Below, one piece after another: positions 1 through 7,956 of a stretch of 22,620 nucleotides of DNA. This stretch comes from Caryophanales bacterium UBA7642 (GTDB lineage: Bacteria > Bacillota_I > Bacilli_A > RFN20 > CAG-288). Position numbers and translations under genes: made by a program. The notes under the pieces are model-generated. The model did no database searches and was not told where the DNA came from. It was given only the letters and a program-made list of their open reading frames with translations. Within the stretch, counting starts at the first letter, position 1, and every line of letters starts with the position of its first letter. Location of the stretch: contig DLIM01000036.1 of NCBI GenBank assembly GCA_002483745.1, positions 1 to 22,620 on the forward strand. The letters run 5' to 3'.

Positions 1-363
1 GACATTCTTCTTCATGCTCTTTCTCAGTCATTGCTGTCGGCTTTGGGCTTAGAAGACATTGGAACCTATTTCCCTGATAGTCAGGAGAAGACTAAGGGTA
101 TGAATTCAATCGATATCCTCAATTTTGCTTTAACCAAACTAAAAGAAAACCATTATCTCATTTCTAATATTGTCGTTGATATTGTTCTAGAGAAGCCGAA
201 GCTTTCTCCTTACAAGGAACAGCTTAAGAAAGCTATTAGCAGATTAATTGATCTTCCAAATGATAGAATTGCTGTTCATGCAAACACTTCCGAAAAGGTT
301 GGTCCAGTTGGTGAAGGTAAGGCTATTGAAGTCTATTGTCAGACTTTGATCTACAAGAATTAG
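1..363 (+). CDS. ispF: 2-C-methyl-D-erythritol 2,4-cyclodiphosphate synthase, 3' part
   Basis: IspF closes CDP-ME-2-phosphate to the cyclodiphosphate in the MEP route to isoprenoids. The gene enters from the left edge already in frame at base 1. The first codons read DILLHAL, the segment holding the third zinc-ligand His of the family. It continues with GLEDIGTYFPDS, then KLSPYKEQ, and near the end the substrate-binding TSEKVG and the GEGKAIEVY segment. About 120 codons are present of a usual 155-160, so the N-terminal DxH metal motif lies outside. The TAG stop is the first half of the Shine-Dalgarno (TAGGAG) of argS, so the two genes form an operon. The pathway partner ispD is in this window too, but 7.6 kb away in a different transcription unit. 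Confidence 0.93.
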   Translation, partial: DILLHALSQSLLSALGLEDIGTYFPDSQEKTKGMNSIDILNFALTKLKENHYLISNIVVDIVLEKPKLSPYKEQLKKAISRLIDLPNDRIAVHANTSEKVGPVGEGKAIEVYCQTLIYKN

Positions 364-375
364 GAGCTAAACACT

Positions 376-2043
376 ATGGATATTCAAACTGAAATTAAAG
401 CTGAACTGAAGAAGATTCTTATAGGCATGAAAGCAGAGGTAGCTGACACTGATATTATTTTGACTGCCAGCAATAATCCGGAGCATGGCGATTATGCTTC
501 TAATATTGCCTTAAGAAAAGCCAAGGCTTTAGGAATGAAGCCACTTGATTTAGCTAACCAGATTGCTACATTATTTAAGCTTGACGGTGTTAGCAAAGTT
601 GAAGCCGCTATGCCTGGCTTCTTAAACTTCTATGTCAAACAGGATGAACTAGGCTCAATTATCAATGTCATTGTCAAAGAGCAAGAACACTATGGTGATT
701 TGACTTTAGGAAAGAATAAGAAAGTCGATATTGAATATGTCTCTGCTAATCCTACTGGTGTCTTACATTTAGGACATGCCCGTGGTGCTGCTCTAGGTGA
801 CTGCATTGCCCGTCTTTACAAGAAGGCTGGCTATGATGTTACTAGAGAATACTATATCAACGATGCTGGAAACCAAATCACCAATTTAGGCAATTCCTTG
901 ATCTGCCGATACTTAGAATTATTTAATGTCAAACGTGAATTCCCTCTTGATGGCTATCATGGTGAGGAAATTATTACTTTAGCTAAGCAGCTTAAAGCTG
1001 AAGTTGGTGATAAATACGTTAAAGATCCTGACAGCAATCTAGATTTCTTTAAGAAATATGGTTCTGATTATCTAATGAATAACATCAAGAAAGACCTCCA
1101 TGATTTTAGGGTTGATCAGGATGTCTATTCTAGTGAAAAAGCTATTCGTGACCGAGGAGAAGTTGAAAAGGTCTTAGCTAGTCTTAAACCCTACTGCTAT
1201 GAGAAAGACGGTGCTTTGTTTTTAAATACCACCAAAGACGGCGATGATAAGGATCGTGTCTTAGTCAAATCGGATGGAGCCTATACTTATCTTTTGCCCG
1301 ATATTGCTTACCACAATGATAAATTCAAACGTGGCTTTGATCTTTTAATTGATCTCTTTGGAGCCGATCATCACGGCTATGTTACTCGTCTTAAATCAGC
1401 TGAAAAGGATTTAGGCCATGATCCTGAGGCTTTGACTGTTTCCTTAGTTCAAATGGTACGTCTATTCAAAGACGGTCAGGAATTCAAGATGTCTAAGCGT
1501 ACTGGTAACGCCATCTCCATGAAGGAACTGATTGAAGAAGTCGGCGTTGATGCAGCTAGATATTTCTTTGTCTCCCGCTCTGCTAATTCCCATTTGGATT
1601 TCAATATTGATTTAGCTAAGACTCTTGGCAGTGAAAACCCGGTCTATTATGCTCAATACACTCATGCCAGACTTTGCGGAATCATCAACAATGGCAAGAG
1701 CTTCTATCCTCTTGACTACAAGAGTGACTTGCTCACTTCGGAATCAGAAAAGAATCTTCTTATTCTGATGAAGGACTTCCCGAATGTTGTCAAAGTTGCT
1801 TGCAGCGAGAATGAGCCTTATAAGATTACTAATTATGTCCATTCCTTAGCTCAGTCAATCAATGAATTCTATACTAAGTGCCGTGTCCTTGATGATGCTA
1901 ATGTCAGCTTATCCAAAGAAAGGCTAGGCTTAGTTGAAGCTTGCAGGATTGTCTTAGCTGATGCTCTTGACCTGATTGCTGTTTCAGCTCCTACCCACAT
2001 GGTAAGCTTAGAAAAAGAAGAAGATAAGGAAGCCAGCAAGTAA
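376..2043 (+). CDS. argS: arginyl-tRNA synthetase
   Basis: Class I aminoacyl-tRNA synthetase that charges tRNA-Arg. It has 555 residues, the normal size. In order: an N-terminal Arg-tRNA synthetase additional domain (about 1-90, with the HGDYASNIAL segment near 37-46), the catalytic core with EYVSANPTG at 120-128 and the HIGH motif as HLGH at 131-134, the KMSKR loop at 371-375, and an alpha-helical DALR-type anticodon-binding domain from about 420 (NPVYYAQYTHAR). The start is fixed by AGGAG at 362-366, which overlaps the ispF stop. About 100 bases without an obvious terminator separate it from rpoE, so read-through into rpoE is possible. Confidence 0.98.
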   Translation: MDIQTEIKAELKKILIGMKAEVADTDIILTASNNPEHGDYASNIALRKAKALGMKPLDLANQIATLFKLDGVSKVEAAMPGFLNFYVKQDELGSIINVIVKEQEHYGDLTLGKNKKVDIEYVSANPTGVLHLGHARGAALGDCIARLYKKAGYDVTREYYINDAGNQITNLGNSLICRYLELFNVKREFPLDGYHGEEIITLAKQLKAEVGDKYVKDPDSNLDFFKKYGSDYLMNNIKKDLHDFRVDQDVYSSEKAIRDRGEVEKVLASLKPYCYEKDGALFLNTTKDGDDKDRVLVKSDGAYTYLLPDIAYHNDKFKRGFDLLIDLFGADHHGYVTRLKSAEKDLGHDPEALTVSLVQMVRLFKDGQEFKMSKRTGNAISMKELIEEVGVDAARYFFVSRSANSHLDFNIDLAKTLGSENPVYYAQYTHARLCGIINNGKSFYPLDYKSDLLTSESEKNLLILMKDFPNVVKVACSENEPYKITNYVHSLAQSINEFYTKCRVLDDANVSLSKERLGLVEACRIVLADALDLIAVSAPTHMVSLEKEEDKEASK

Positions 2044-2083
2044 CTAACTCTTCTTTTATTTCTCTTTAATAAGTGGTTGCGAA

Positions 2084-2108
2084 AGAGTATACTCTAAAAG
2101 ACTTTTAG
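2084..2108 (+). promoter_or_regulatory. two overlapping perfect palindromes upstream of rpoE
   Basis: AGAGTATACTCT (2084-2095) is a perfect 12-base palindrome. CTAAAAGACTTTTAG (2094-2108) is a perfect 7+1+7 palindrome, and the two share two bases. They end a few bases before the AT-rich TTTAATATATATATATA stretch (2112-2128), which holds possible -10 hexamers (for example TAATAT at 2114-2119). No T-run follows, so this is not a standard terminator. The position suits operator sites of a DNA-binding regulator at the rpoE promoter. The sites are seen; the role is inferred. Confidence 0.5.
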
Positions 2109-2145
2109 TAATTTAATATATATATATAACAAGGAGACAAAGATT

Positions 2146-2568
2146 ATGGCTGATAAAATTTCATTAGTCGATGGCGCTTACGAAGTACTTGAAAAGGCCT
2201 TTGATGCTAACGGCAAGAAATCAGTTCCGATGGCTTTCGGCGATTTGCTTCTAGCTGTTGGTAAGGAAGTCGGTATTACTGATGAGGCTAAGCTTCTTGA
2301 TGTAGCTTCTAAGTTCTATACGGCTTTAACTCTTGATGGCCGTTTTGCCATTAAGGAAAATAACACCTGGGTCTTAAGAGAACATGAGAAGTTCGAGAAT
2401 GTCAACATTGATATGAATGATTTATATTCTGTCGATGATGATGATACTGATGCTGATGATTCTGACGATAAGGGAGAAGAAAAAGAAGACAAAGATGATA
2501 AGGAAATCGAAGAAGATATCGATGATGATAAAGAATCCTCTTCCGATGACGAAGACGAAAATAACTAG
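2146..2568 (+). CDS. rpoE: RNA polymerase delta subunit
   Basis: Delta is the Bacillota-specific small subunit that speeds polymerase recycling and raises sensitivity to initiating NTP levels. The 140-residue protein has the expected two parts: an N-terminal HARE-HTH domain (about 5-90: KISLVDGAYEVL, PMAFGDLLLAV, TLDGRFAIKEN, TWVLREHEKF) and a disordered, extremely acidic tail (about 95-140) of Asp, Glu, Lys and Ser that mimics nucleic acid. It has a strong Shine-Dalgarno (AAGGAG, 2131-2136). The gene lies downstream of argS and has a terminator directly after it. Confidence is high from the two-domain layout and the tail. Confidence 0.93.
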   Translation: MADKISLVDGAYEVLEKAFDANGKKSVPMAFGDLLLAVGKEVGITDEAKLLDVASKFYTALTLDGRFAIKENNTWVLREHEKFENVNIDMNDLYSVDDDDTDADDSDDKGEEKEDKDDKEIEEDIDDDKESSSDDEDENN

Positions 2569-2587
2569 TAATCCTTAAGCCAATATT

Positions 2588-2612
2588 AAAGCCCCCAATA
2601 GGGCTTTTTCTT
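2588..2612 (+). terminator. intrinsic terminator after rpoE
   Basis: AAAGCCC (2588-2594) pairs with GGGCTTT (2601-2607) around a 6-base loop, followed by T-rich sequence. The nrnA start is only about 20 bases beyond it. That leaves little room for a separate promoter, so nrnA probably depends on read-through or on a promoter upstream. Confidence 0.85.
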
Positions 2613-2630
2613 TCTATGATAGGAGCAAGT

Positions 2631-3581
2631 ATGATTAACAGTGAAATAGGTGATCAGGTTTTTGAAGAAATTGAGAAGTGGGACAGCATCGTGATCTTCG
2701 GCCATAAGAATCCTGATGGGGATTGCGTTGGCTCGGTCATGGGCTTGAAGAAAGCCTTAGAATATCTTTTTCCCAAGAAGAAGATCTATGCTTTAGGTAG
2801 CCATCCCACATATCTTCCCGATTTTATCGAACCTAGTGATGATGTTCCGACTGAGACAATAGTCTCCTCTTTAGCTGTCTTAGTGGATTTATCCGACCTG
2901 CCACGAGTCGAAGATCAAAGAATACTTTTGGCTCCCAAGATTGTCTGTTTCGACCATCATATCGAAAACACCAAGAATGATTTTCTTGTTTATCGAGTCG
3001 ATAGTGCAGCTAGCTGCACTGTCATCATTGCTGCCGCTCTTTTACACCGCTATCATGTCATTCCTGAAAGTGCCAGCAACTATCTTTATTTAGGCTTAGT
3101 TACTGATTCAGGAAGATTCCAGTTTGATTCTGAACCGGAAACCTTTGAGATTGCCTCTTTGTTAGTTAAGGCCGGTGCTAAATATAAAACCATCTATCGA
3201 GGGCTTTATAAGCAGACCTCTATTGATTTGAAGTGGCGAGCCTTTATTTACAGCAACTATACTTTTGAGGATTTAGTCACTTATGTTGTCGTCCATAAAG
3301 AAGACTATGAATCTTTAGGAATCGATCAGAACAATGCTTCCGGGAAGGTCAATCTTCTCTCGATGCTAGATGGTCGTCCTATCTGGGCTCAGTTTACTGA
3401 ACAGGATGATGGAGCTATCAGAGTTGAACTGAGAAGTGACGGTACTAAGAATGTCCAAAAGGTAGCTATTCAGTTTGGCGGTGGCGGGCATTTAGCTGCT
3501 AGTGGCTGCAAGTTGGATTCTTTCGATAAGATCAAAGATGTCATTAAGGCACTCAATGCTGCCGAAGACATCAACGATTAA
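2631..3581 (+). CDS. nrnA: DHH/DHHA1 phosphoesterase, NrnA type (nanoRNase and pAp phosphatase)
   Basis: NrnA proteins degrade 2-5-nt RNAs from the 5' or 3' end and dephosphorylate pAp to AMP, using Mn2+ in the cytosol. From the ATG at 2631 the protein has 316 residues, the usual size. Visible metal-site motifs: HKNPDGD at 25-31, VDLSD at 85-89, the DHH triad at 108-110, TDSGRF at 158-163, and the DHHA1 substrate-binding GGGGHLAASG at 283-292. A longer reading from the ATG at 2616 is less likely, because the Shine-Dalgarno AGGAG (2621-2625) lies between the two ATGs and is correctly spaced for 2631. It is followed after 6 bases by a second pAp-phosphatase-like gene. Confidence 0.93.
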   Translation: MINSEIGDQVFEEIEKWDSIVIFGHKNPDGDCVGSVMGLKKALEYLFPKKKIYALGSHPTYLPDFIEPSDDVPTETIVSSLAVLVDLSDLPRVEDQRILLAPKIVCFDHHIENTKNDFLVYRVDSAASCTVIIAAALLHRYHVIPESASNYLYLGLVTDSGRFQFDSEPETFEIASLLVKAGAKYKTIYRGLYKQTSIDLKWRAFIYSNYTFEDLVTYVVVHKEDYESLGIDQNNASGKVNLLSMLDGRPIWAQFTEQDDGAIRVELRSDGTKNVQKVAIQFGGGGHLAASGCKLDSFDKIKDVIKALNAAEDIND

Positions 3582-3587
3582 ATAACT

Positions 3588-4370
3588 ATGTACGAAAAAG
3601 AATTAGCTAGTATGGTTAGTGCCGTTAAAGAAGCCTCTAAAGAGATCATGAGGATCTACAAGGCTGGCTTTAACATCAAGATGAAAGAAGATAATTCTCC
3701 GGTTACTGATGCTGATTTAGCTTCCAACAAGATTATCAGAAAGCATTTATCAGAATTCAAGGATATCAGTTGGCTTAGCGAAGAGGACGCTGATAATTTA
3801 GAAAGACTGAAGGCTAAGAGAATCTGGGTTATTGATCCTCTTGATGGCACTCAGGATTTTGTCAATCATGATGATTCTTTTGCTATCAATATCGCTTTAG
3901 TTGAAGACAATCATCCCGTGGTAGCGGTTATTGGCCAGCCCTTTACTTCTTCCTATGCGTATGCTGTCAAAGGACAGGGTGCTTATTTTGTCGATGAAAA
4001 CGGTAAAGAAACTAAGATGCATGTCTCTTCGAGGACTAAAGATTTAATCATCCTTACTTCTAAGACCCATGAGCGTCCCGAAGAATTGGCTATTTATAAG
4101 AAATATGCTTCCATTATTAAGGAAGTCTCCCATCTAGGTGCTTCTAATAAGGCGGTCAATATCGGCTTAGGCTTAGCTGACTGCTCAATACGCTATACTA
4201 CTGGCACTAAAGAATGGGATGTCTGTGCTCCCGATTTGATTATGACTGAATCAGGAGGATTATTAGTTGACACTAAGCTTAATACTTTTACCTATAATCG
4301 TGCCGATGTCCATAACCATTTCGGCTACTGCATGTTTAATCTTAAGGAAAATGAAAGACTTCTTAAATAA
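3588..4370 (+). CDS. cysQ: inositol monophosphatase-superfamily phosphatase, CysQ-like (3'(2'),5'-bisphosphate nucleotidase)
   Basis: A Mg2+-dependent, Li+-sensitive-type phosphatase of the FIG/IMPase superfamily. The 260 residues show the family landmarks: SPVTDADLASN (37-47), SEED (64-67), DPLDGTQDF (83-91) with both catalytic Asp residues, and EWDVCAPDLIMTESGG (209-224), whose Asp211 is the third metal-site Asp. The TDADLASN and GTQDFV segments resemble CysQ (pAp/PAPS phosphatase) more than inositol monophosphatase, and the neighbour nrnA also acts on pAp. Substrate assignment remains inference; a sugar- or inositol-phosphate substrate is possible. The gene starts 6 bases after nrnA with no Shine-Dalgarno, so translation is probably coupled to nrnA. 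The next gene follows after 13 bases. Confidence 0.82.
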   Translation: MYEKELASMVSAVKEASKEIMRIYKAGFNIKMKEDNSPVTDADLASNKIIRKHLSEFKDISWLSEEDADNLERLKAKRIWVIDPLDGTQDFVNHDDSFAINIALVEDNHPVVAVIGQPFTSSYAYAVKGQGAYFVDENGKETKMHVSSRTKDLIILTSKTHERPEELAIYKKYASIIKEVSHLGASNKAVNIGLGLADCSIRYTTGTKEWDVCAPDLIMTESGGLLVDTKLNTFTYNRADVHNHFGYCMFNLKENERLLK

Positions 4371-4383
4371 GGAAGACTAATAG

Positions 4384-5955
4384 GTGTTTATGAAGAAACG
4401 TTTATTTTTATCTGCTGTTCTTGTCTTTGCTTTAGTTTCCTGCGACAATTCGATTAATCTTTCTAGCCAAAATAGCTCGTCTAGTAAGGATGATTCTTCT
4501 TTGTCATCCAGCGTTTCTAATGATTCTAGTAGCACGACCTCTTATTCAAAGCCTGCTAAAGCAACGATTTTCTCTATCAACGATCTTCATGGGAGCATCG
4601 ATAAAGACTCTGACTTAAAAGAGCCTGGAGTAGCAAGACTTAAGAAGGCTATCGAAAGCGATTCTGATTATGATCCTGATTCTTCTATCATTGTTTCGGC
4701 TGGAGACAGTTGGCAAGGCGGCTATCTTTCATTTCAGGAGAAGACTATCACTGATAAAGTCCTAGGTTATCTAGGAGTCAAGGCTATGACGATTGGCAAC
4801 CATGAATGGGACTGGGGCGTTGATACCATCAAGACCTTAGCTTCCTCTTCACCTTTTCCTTTCTTAGCCTGTAACATCATTGATGAATCCACTAACAAGC
4901 CGGTCTCTTGGGCCAGTCCAAGTTATTCTTATGCTACGAATAGCGGAGTCAAATTTGGACTTATTGGTGCTATTGGTCCTGGAGAGGAGAGCGATATTCT
5001 TTCTACTTATGTTAAAGGATATACATTCTCATCATCTTTATCTTATATAGATACCGAATTAGCAAAATTAAAAAAAGATGGCTGTGACTTAATCTATTTA
5101 GTTGTTCATGATGGTGTCTCTAATACTAATGGTTACGTAACATCTTTAGGAAACCATTATTCTTATGCTGACGGTATCTCAGGAATCATCGGAGGTCATA
5201 CCCACACTTCTGATCGACAAATGGTAAATAGCCTTCCTTATGTTCAGGCGGGATGCAATAGCAAGTACTATTCAAAGATTACTTCTTATCTTGATTCGAA
5301 GAAAGTCAATAATTATGGTACTGTCTCTGCTGAAAGCTATCTTGATGTTCAAGATTCTGAATTAGATCAGAATATTATCTCTGCTATCAACACTGCTAAT
5401 ACCACCTATCAAGCTAATGAATCCATGAATGTGGATTTCGATTATACCTTTAGAAGATATTACGAATTGAATAAATGGGTTCCGGACTCAATGATCTTCA
5501 ATGCCAAAAGCTATGGCTGGGGAAAAGCTTCTGGCGGCAACGAAATCATGGCTGTCCATAATCTTGGCGGTATCAGAGCCAATATACCTGCCGGATACGC
5601 AACTAGAAAGAAGCTATTTAAGACAAATCCTTTCAATAACACGATTGTTGTCATTAAGGATGTCAGCGGTTCTTCTATAAGAAAGTGGATTGGCCAGGAT
5701 GACTCTTCAAAAAGCAATACGACAAAATACGATTGCTATGACACTGAAACCGGTGCTTTCTCAACTAGCAACACCTATGATTTGATTACCATTAACTTTC
5801 TATCCCTAAGCGATTACTTCTCTATCTCTGGGACTCAGTATCCTTTAAAACAAGCCGATAACAAAGAAGTCACAATGCCTGATGCTATTATTAATTATGT
5901 CACTAATAGTGGAATCAAGACGTTCAAAAAAGCGGAATATTCTGTTATTAACTAA
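4384..5955 (+). CDS. lipoprotein 5'-nucleotidase / 2',3'-cyclic phosphodiesterase family metallophosphatase (UshA type)
   Basis: Predicted surface-anchored nucleotidase that would release nucleosides and phosphate outside the cell. The N-terminus is MFMKKR, a hydrophobic stretch, then the lipobox LVSC with Cys20, followed by a Ser-rich low-complexity linker to about residue 56. The calcineurin-like metallophosphatase core follows: NDLHG (66-70), GDSWQGG (107-113), GNHEWDWG (138-145), then HDG and GGHTHT. The C-terminal 5'-nucleotidase domain shows NLGGIRANIPAG and NPFNNT. Start: GTG at 4384 is well spaced from GGAAGA (4371-4376), while ATG at 4390 would be 13 bases away; both keep the lipobox. 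This is the last gene of the nrnA-cysQ run and ends at a strong terminator. The exact substrate is not shown by the sequence. Confidence 0.9.
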   Translation: MFMKKRLFLSAVLVFALVSCDNSINLSSQNSSSSKDDSSLSSSVSNDSSSTTSYSKPAKATIFSINDLHGSIDKDSDLKEPGVARLKKAIESDSDYDPDSSIIVSAGDSWQGGYLSFQEKTITDKVLGYLGVKAMTIGNHEWDWGVDTIKTLASSSPFPFLACNIIDESTNKPVSWASPSYSYATNSGVKFGLIGAIGPGEESDILSTYVKGYTFSSSLSYIDTELAKLKKDGCDLIYLVVHDGVSNTNGYVTSLGNHYSYADGISGIIGGHTHTSDRQMVNSLPYVQAGCNSKYYSKITSYLDSKKVNNYGTVSAESYLDVQDSELDQNIISAINTANTTYQANESMNVDFDYTFRRYYELNKWVPDSMIFNAKSYGWGKASGGNEIMAVHNLGGIRANIPAGYATRKKLFKTNPFNNTIVVIKDVSGSSIRKWIGQDDSSKSNTTKYDCYDTETGAFSTSNTYDLITINFLSLSDYFSISGTQYPLKQADNKEVTMPDAIINYVTNSGIKTFKKAEYSVIN

Positions 5956-5986
5956 AAAGCAGTACCAGAAGGTACTGCTTTTTTCT
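5955..5986 (+). terminator. strong terminator, probably bidirectional
   Basis: AAAAGCAGTACC (5955-5966) and GGTACTGCTTTT (5971-5982) form a perfect 12-bp stem with loop AGAA, and T-rich sequence follows. The A-run on the other side lets it also serve the converging minus-strand transaldolase gene, which ends at 6002. Confidence 0.92.
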
Positions 5987-6001
5987 TATTCTTCTTCTAG
6001 G

Positions 6002-6661
6002 TTACTTCTTACTAAGCTCAGCTGTCTTTTCGGCATCGAGAGCAAACTTAGCTAAGCCGGCATCTGTTAAAGGATGGCTGATTAGTTTAACGAGAACCTT
6101 ATAAGGGATAGTTGCAATATCGGCTCCAGCTAAAGCCGCCTTTTCAACATGGCTAACGCCTCTTATAGAAGCCGTAATGATCTTAGTCTTATAGCCATAG
6201 TTCTTCTTTAAGGTGACGATATCTTTAATTAGTTGTTCGCTGTCCCAGCCGTTATCGTCTAGTCTTCCGACAAATGGTGAAACATAGGTGGCATTAGATT
6301 CCATGGCTAACAGGGCCTGGCTTGAGGAGAAGCAAAGAGTAACGTTAGTCGGAATACCCTTATTAGTAAGATACTGGCAGGCTCTTAAGCCAGCAATTGT
6401 CATCGGTAATTTGATTACAATATTCTTAGGGCAGATCTGATGGAGCTCTTCTCCTTGTTTGATCATGCCTTCATAGTCGTTAGCAGTTACTTCAGCAGAA
6501 ATGGGGCCATCGATCAGTTTAGCAATCTTAGTGATGACTTCCTTTTGAGTTAATCCTTCTTTAGCAATAAGAGATGGGTTAGTGGTTACTCCTTTAACAA
6601 AGCCCCACTTAGAAACTTCTTCAATTTCGTTCAAATTCGCAGTGTCGATAAAAAGCGTCAT
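6002..6661 (-). CDS. tal: transaldolase (small TalC/MipB-type)
   Basis: Transfers a dihydroxyacetone unit between sugar phosphates in the non-oxidative pentose phosphate pathway. The 219-residue protein is a compact TIM barrel: FIDTANLNEI at the N-terminus, VTTNPSLI (25-32), the Schiff-base Lys84 in IVIKLPMT, NVTLCFS, and SPFVGRLDD (128-136). The same family contains fructose-6-phosphate aldolase. There, positions equivalent to Glu57 (AEVTAND) and Phe130 are Gln and Tyr; having Glu and Phe points to transaldolase. It has a strong Shine-Dalgarno (AGGAGG, complement of 6670-6675) and its own TATAAT box. It lies alone between the terminator at 5986 and ppa. Confidence 0.93.
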   Translation of the reverse strand: MTLFIDTANLNEIEEVSKWGFVKGVTTNPSLIAKEGLTQKEVITKIAKLIDGPISAEVTANDYEGMIKQGEELHQICPKNIVIKLPMTIAGLRACQYLTNKGIPTNVTLCFSSSQALLAMESNATYVSPFVGRLDDNGWDSEQLIKDIVTLKKNYGYKTKIITASIRGVSHVEKAALAGADIATIPYKVLVKLISHPLTDAGLAKFALDAEKTAELSKK

Positions 6662-6698
6662 ATATTTTTCCTCCTGATAGTACTTTCTTTCTTAGTAT

Positions 6699-6704
6699 AT
6701 TATA
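6699..6704 (-). promoter_or_regulatory. -10 box of the transaldolase promoter
   Basis: The minus strand reads TATAAT here, with transcription expected to start near 6692 and a short leader carrying AGGAGG. The -35 region (CTTTAA, 6722-6727) is weak. Just upstream, 6728-6740 is a perfect 6+1+6 palindrome (CCAGTT-T-AACTGG), which could be an operator. Confidence 0.6.
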
Positions 6705-6746
6705 AGCGTAACTAATGATAATTAAAGCCAGTTTAACTGGGATTGT

Positions 6747-7286
6747 CTACTTTAATGTTGGCTTGATTAGTTTGTTGTAGAAATCCAAATCTTTTTTAAT
6801 GACTTTGATGGCTGCTTTGCTGTCATCAATTTCAGTTACTGAAGTTGCTTTGCCTTCTAAAGTCTTATAGACAGAAAAGAAATGCTTTATTTCATTTCCT
6901 ACATATTCTGGAAGCTCAGTTATTTCGTGAAAGTTTTTATAGAATGGGTCAGTTGCACAAACAGCAATAATCTTTTCATCAATTGAACCTTGATCGATCA
7001 TTCGAATGACGCCAATAGGAATGGAATCAACTAAGGTTAGAGGAACTAAGGATTCTTCGCAGAGAACTAAAACATCAAGTGGGTCATTATCCTCCGCATA
7101 GGTCAAGGGAATGAAGCCATAGTTTGCCGGATAGAAAGTTGCCGTATACAAAACCCGGTCTAATCTAATTAGTCCTGTTCCTTTGTCTAATTCGTATTTG
7201 CATTTGCTGCCTTTAGGTATCTCAACTACTGAGGTGAAAAAAGATGGCGTGACTCTTTTGGGGTCAATATCGTGCCAGATGTTCAT
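6747..7286 (-). CDS. ppa: inorganic pyrophosphatase, family I
   Basis: Soluble Mg2+-dependent enzyme that hydrolyses PPi to two phosphates and so drives biosynthetic reactions. The 179 residues show EIPKGSKCKYELDK (22-35), RLDRVLYTATFYPANYGFIP (41-60) and the signature DNDPLDVLVL (66-75), with further acidic ligands at D98 and D103. It follows the LemA-like gene by 24 bases with AAGGAG (complement of 7296-7301), so the two are probably co-transcribed. Bacilli more often use the family II Mn2+ enzyme, so a family I enzyme is a minor lineage marker. Confidence 0.95.
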   Translation of the reverse strand: MNIWHDIDPKRVTPSFFTSVVEIPKGSKCKYELDKGTGLIRLDRVLYTATFYPANYGFIPLTYAEDNDPLDVLVLCEESLVPLTLVDSIPIGVIRMIDQGSIDEKIIAVCATDPFYKNFHEITELPEYVGNEIKHFFSVYKTLEGKATSVTEIDDSKAAIKVIKKDLDFYNKLIKPTLK

Positions 7287-7310
7287 GCTTTTGCTCTCCT
7301 TTTTATATAA

Positions 7311-7838
7311 TTAAAGAATTGGAGCTCGAGGATTCTTATTGCCTCTGTTGAAAGGAGCAATAATCATCATTCCTAAATAAGAGTTGTAACGGAAGGCTAG
7401 ATCATCATATTTCTTATATGGGCTGTCTTTGATTGAAGGATCGATATACATGTCCTTAGAGATTGCCTCATTCATTTCTTTATAAGGACTTATTTTAAGA
7501 AGTCTTTTTTCTTTGAACAGCTTCTGAAAATAGATAGTCAGAAAATCATTCTGACCTTTTAAGGTAGCCATATCGATAGTGGCTCTACTTGCTATTTCTT
7601 GCTGGTCTTCGATAGTATCGGCAATCTTTCCAGGATGGAAAAGGTTAGCGGCTTCTAAAGCATCACGGCATTGGAGAATCTTTTCTAATCTTTTCTTTTC
7701 AAAAGGCACTAAGTCATCTAAGGCTTTGAAGGTTTTCTTCTGAATTTTCTTCATAATGAAATAGATGACTCCGGCAGAAATCAAATAAACTGCGATTACT
7801 CCGACTAAGACTATGATTATCCAAACCCATGATGGCAT
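7311..7838 (-). CDS. membrane-anchored protein, possibly LemA-like
   Basis: 175 residues. An N-terminal membrane segment (about residues 4-30: WVWIIIVLVGVIAVYLISAG, then a basic KKIQKK) is followed by a helical, charged cytoplasmic or external region. The ending (LAFRYNSYLGMMIIAPFN) resembles the terminal helix of LemA-family proteins, where a YN(x)YN-type helix precedes a proline. The usual LemA start (YNxLV...W..I..QL.RR) is not clear, so the family call is tentative. Its function is unknown. It is the first gene of an operon with ppa, with a fitting promoter and AAGGAAG Shine-Dalgarno. Confidence 0.55.
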   Translation of the reverse strand: MPSWVWIIIVLVGVIAVYLISAGVIYFIMKKIQKKTFKALDDLVPFEKKRLEKILQCRDALEAANLFHPGKIADTIEDQQEIASRATIDMATLKGQNDFLTIYFQKLFKEKRLLKISPYKEMNEAISKDMYIDPSIKDSPYKKYDDLAFRYNSYLGMMIIAPFNRGNKNPRAPIL

Positions 7839-7861
7839 GTTTATGTACTTCCTTAGCCTCT

Positions 7862-7890
7862 AGAATAGTGGATTGTCGAAATTAAAACAA
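7862..7890 (-). promoter_or_regulatory. promoter of the LemA-like/ppa operon
   Basis: On the minus strand TTGTTT (complement of 7885-7890) and TATTCT (complement of 7862-7867) are separated by exactly 17 bases. The resulting leader carries AAGGAAG before the ATG at 7838. It is divergent from the ispD promoter. Confidence 0.6.
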
Positions 7891-7939
7891 GTTAAAGAGA
7901 TTAAGGCTAGGAGTTTCTAACCGTAAATACCTGTTTTTA

Positions 7940-7948
7940 TGGTAAAAT
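7940..7948 (+). promoter_or_regulatory. extended -10 promoter of ispD
   Basis: TGGTAAAAT contains a TGn extension plus TAAAAT. No good -35 lies upstream. The expected start point is 7955-7957, at or within two bases of the likely ATG (7957), so the transcript would be leaderless. Confidence 0.6.
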
Positions 7949-7956
7949 CTTTATGT

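Noticed and set aside
6002..6661. Fructose-6-phosphate aldolase annotation
   Set aside because: Glu57 and Phe130 replace the Gln and Tyr typical of the aldolase, favouring transaldolase.
7939..7956. ATG at 7939 as the ispD start
   Set aside because: It has no Shine-Dalgarno and lies over the extended -10 box. The family N-terminus fits the ATG at 7957.
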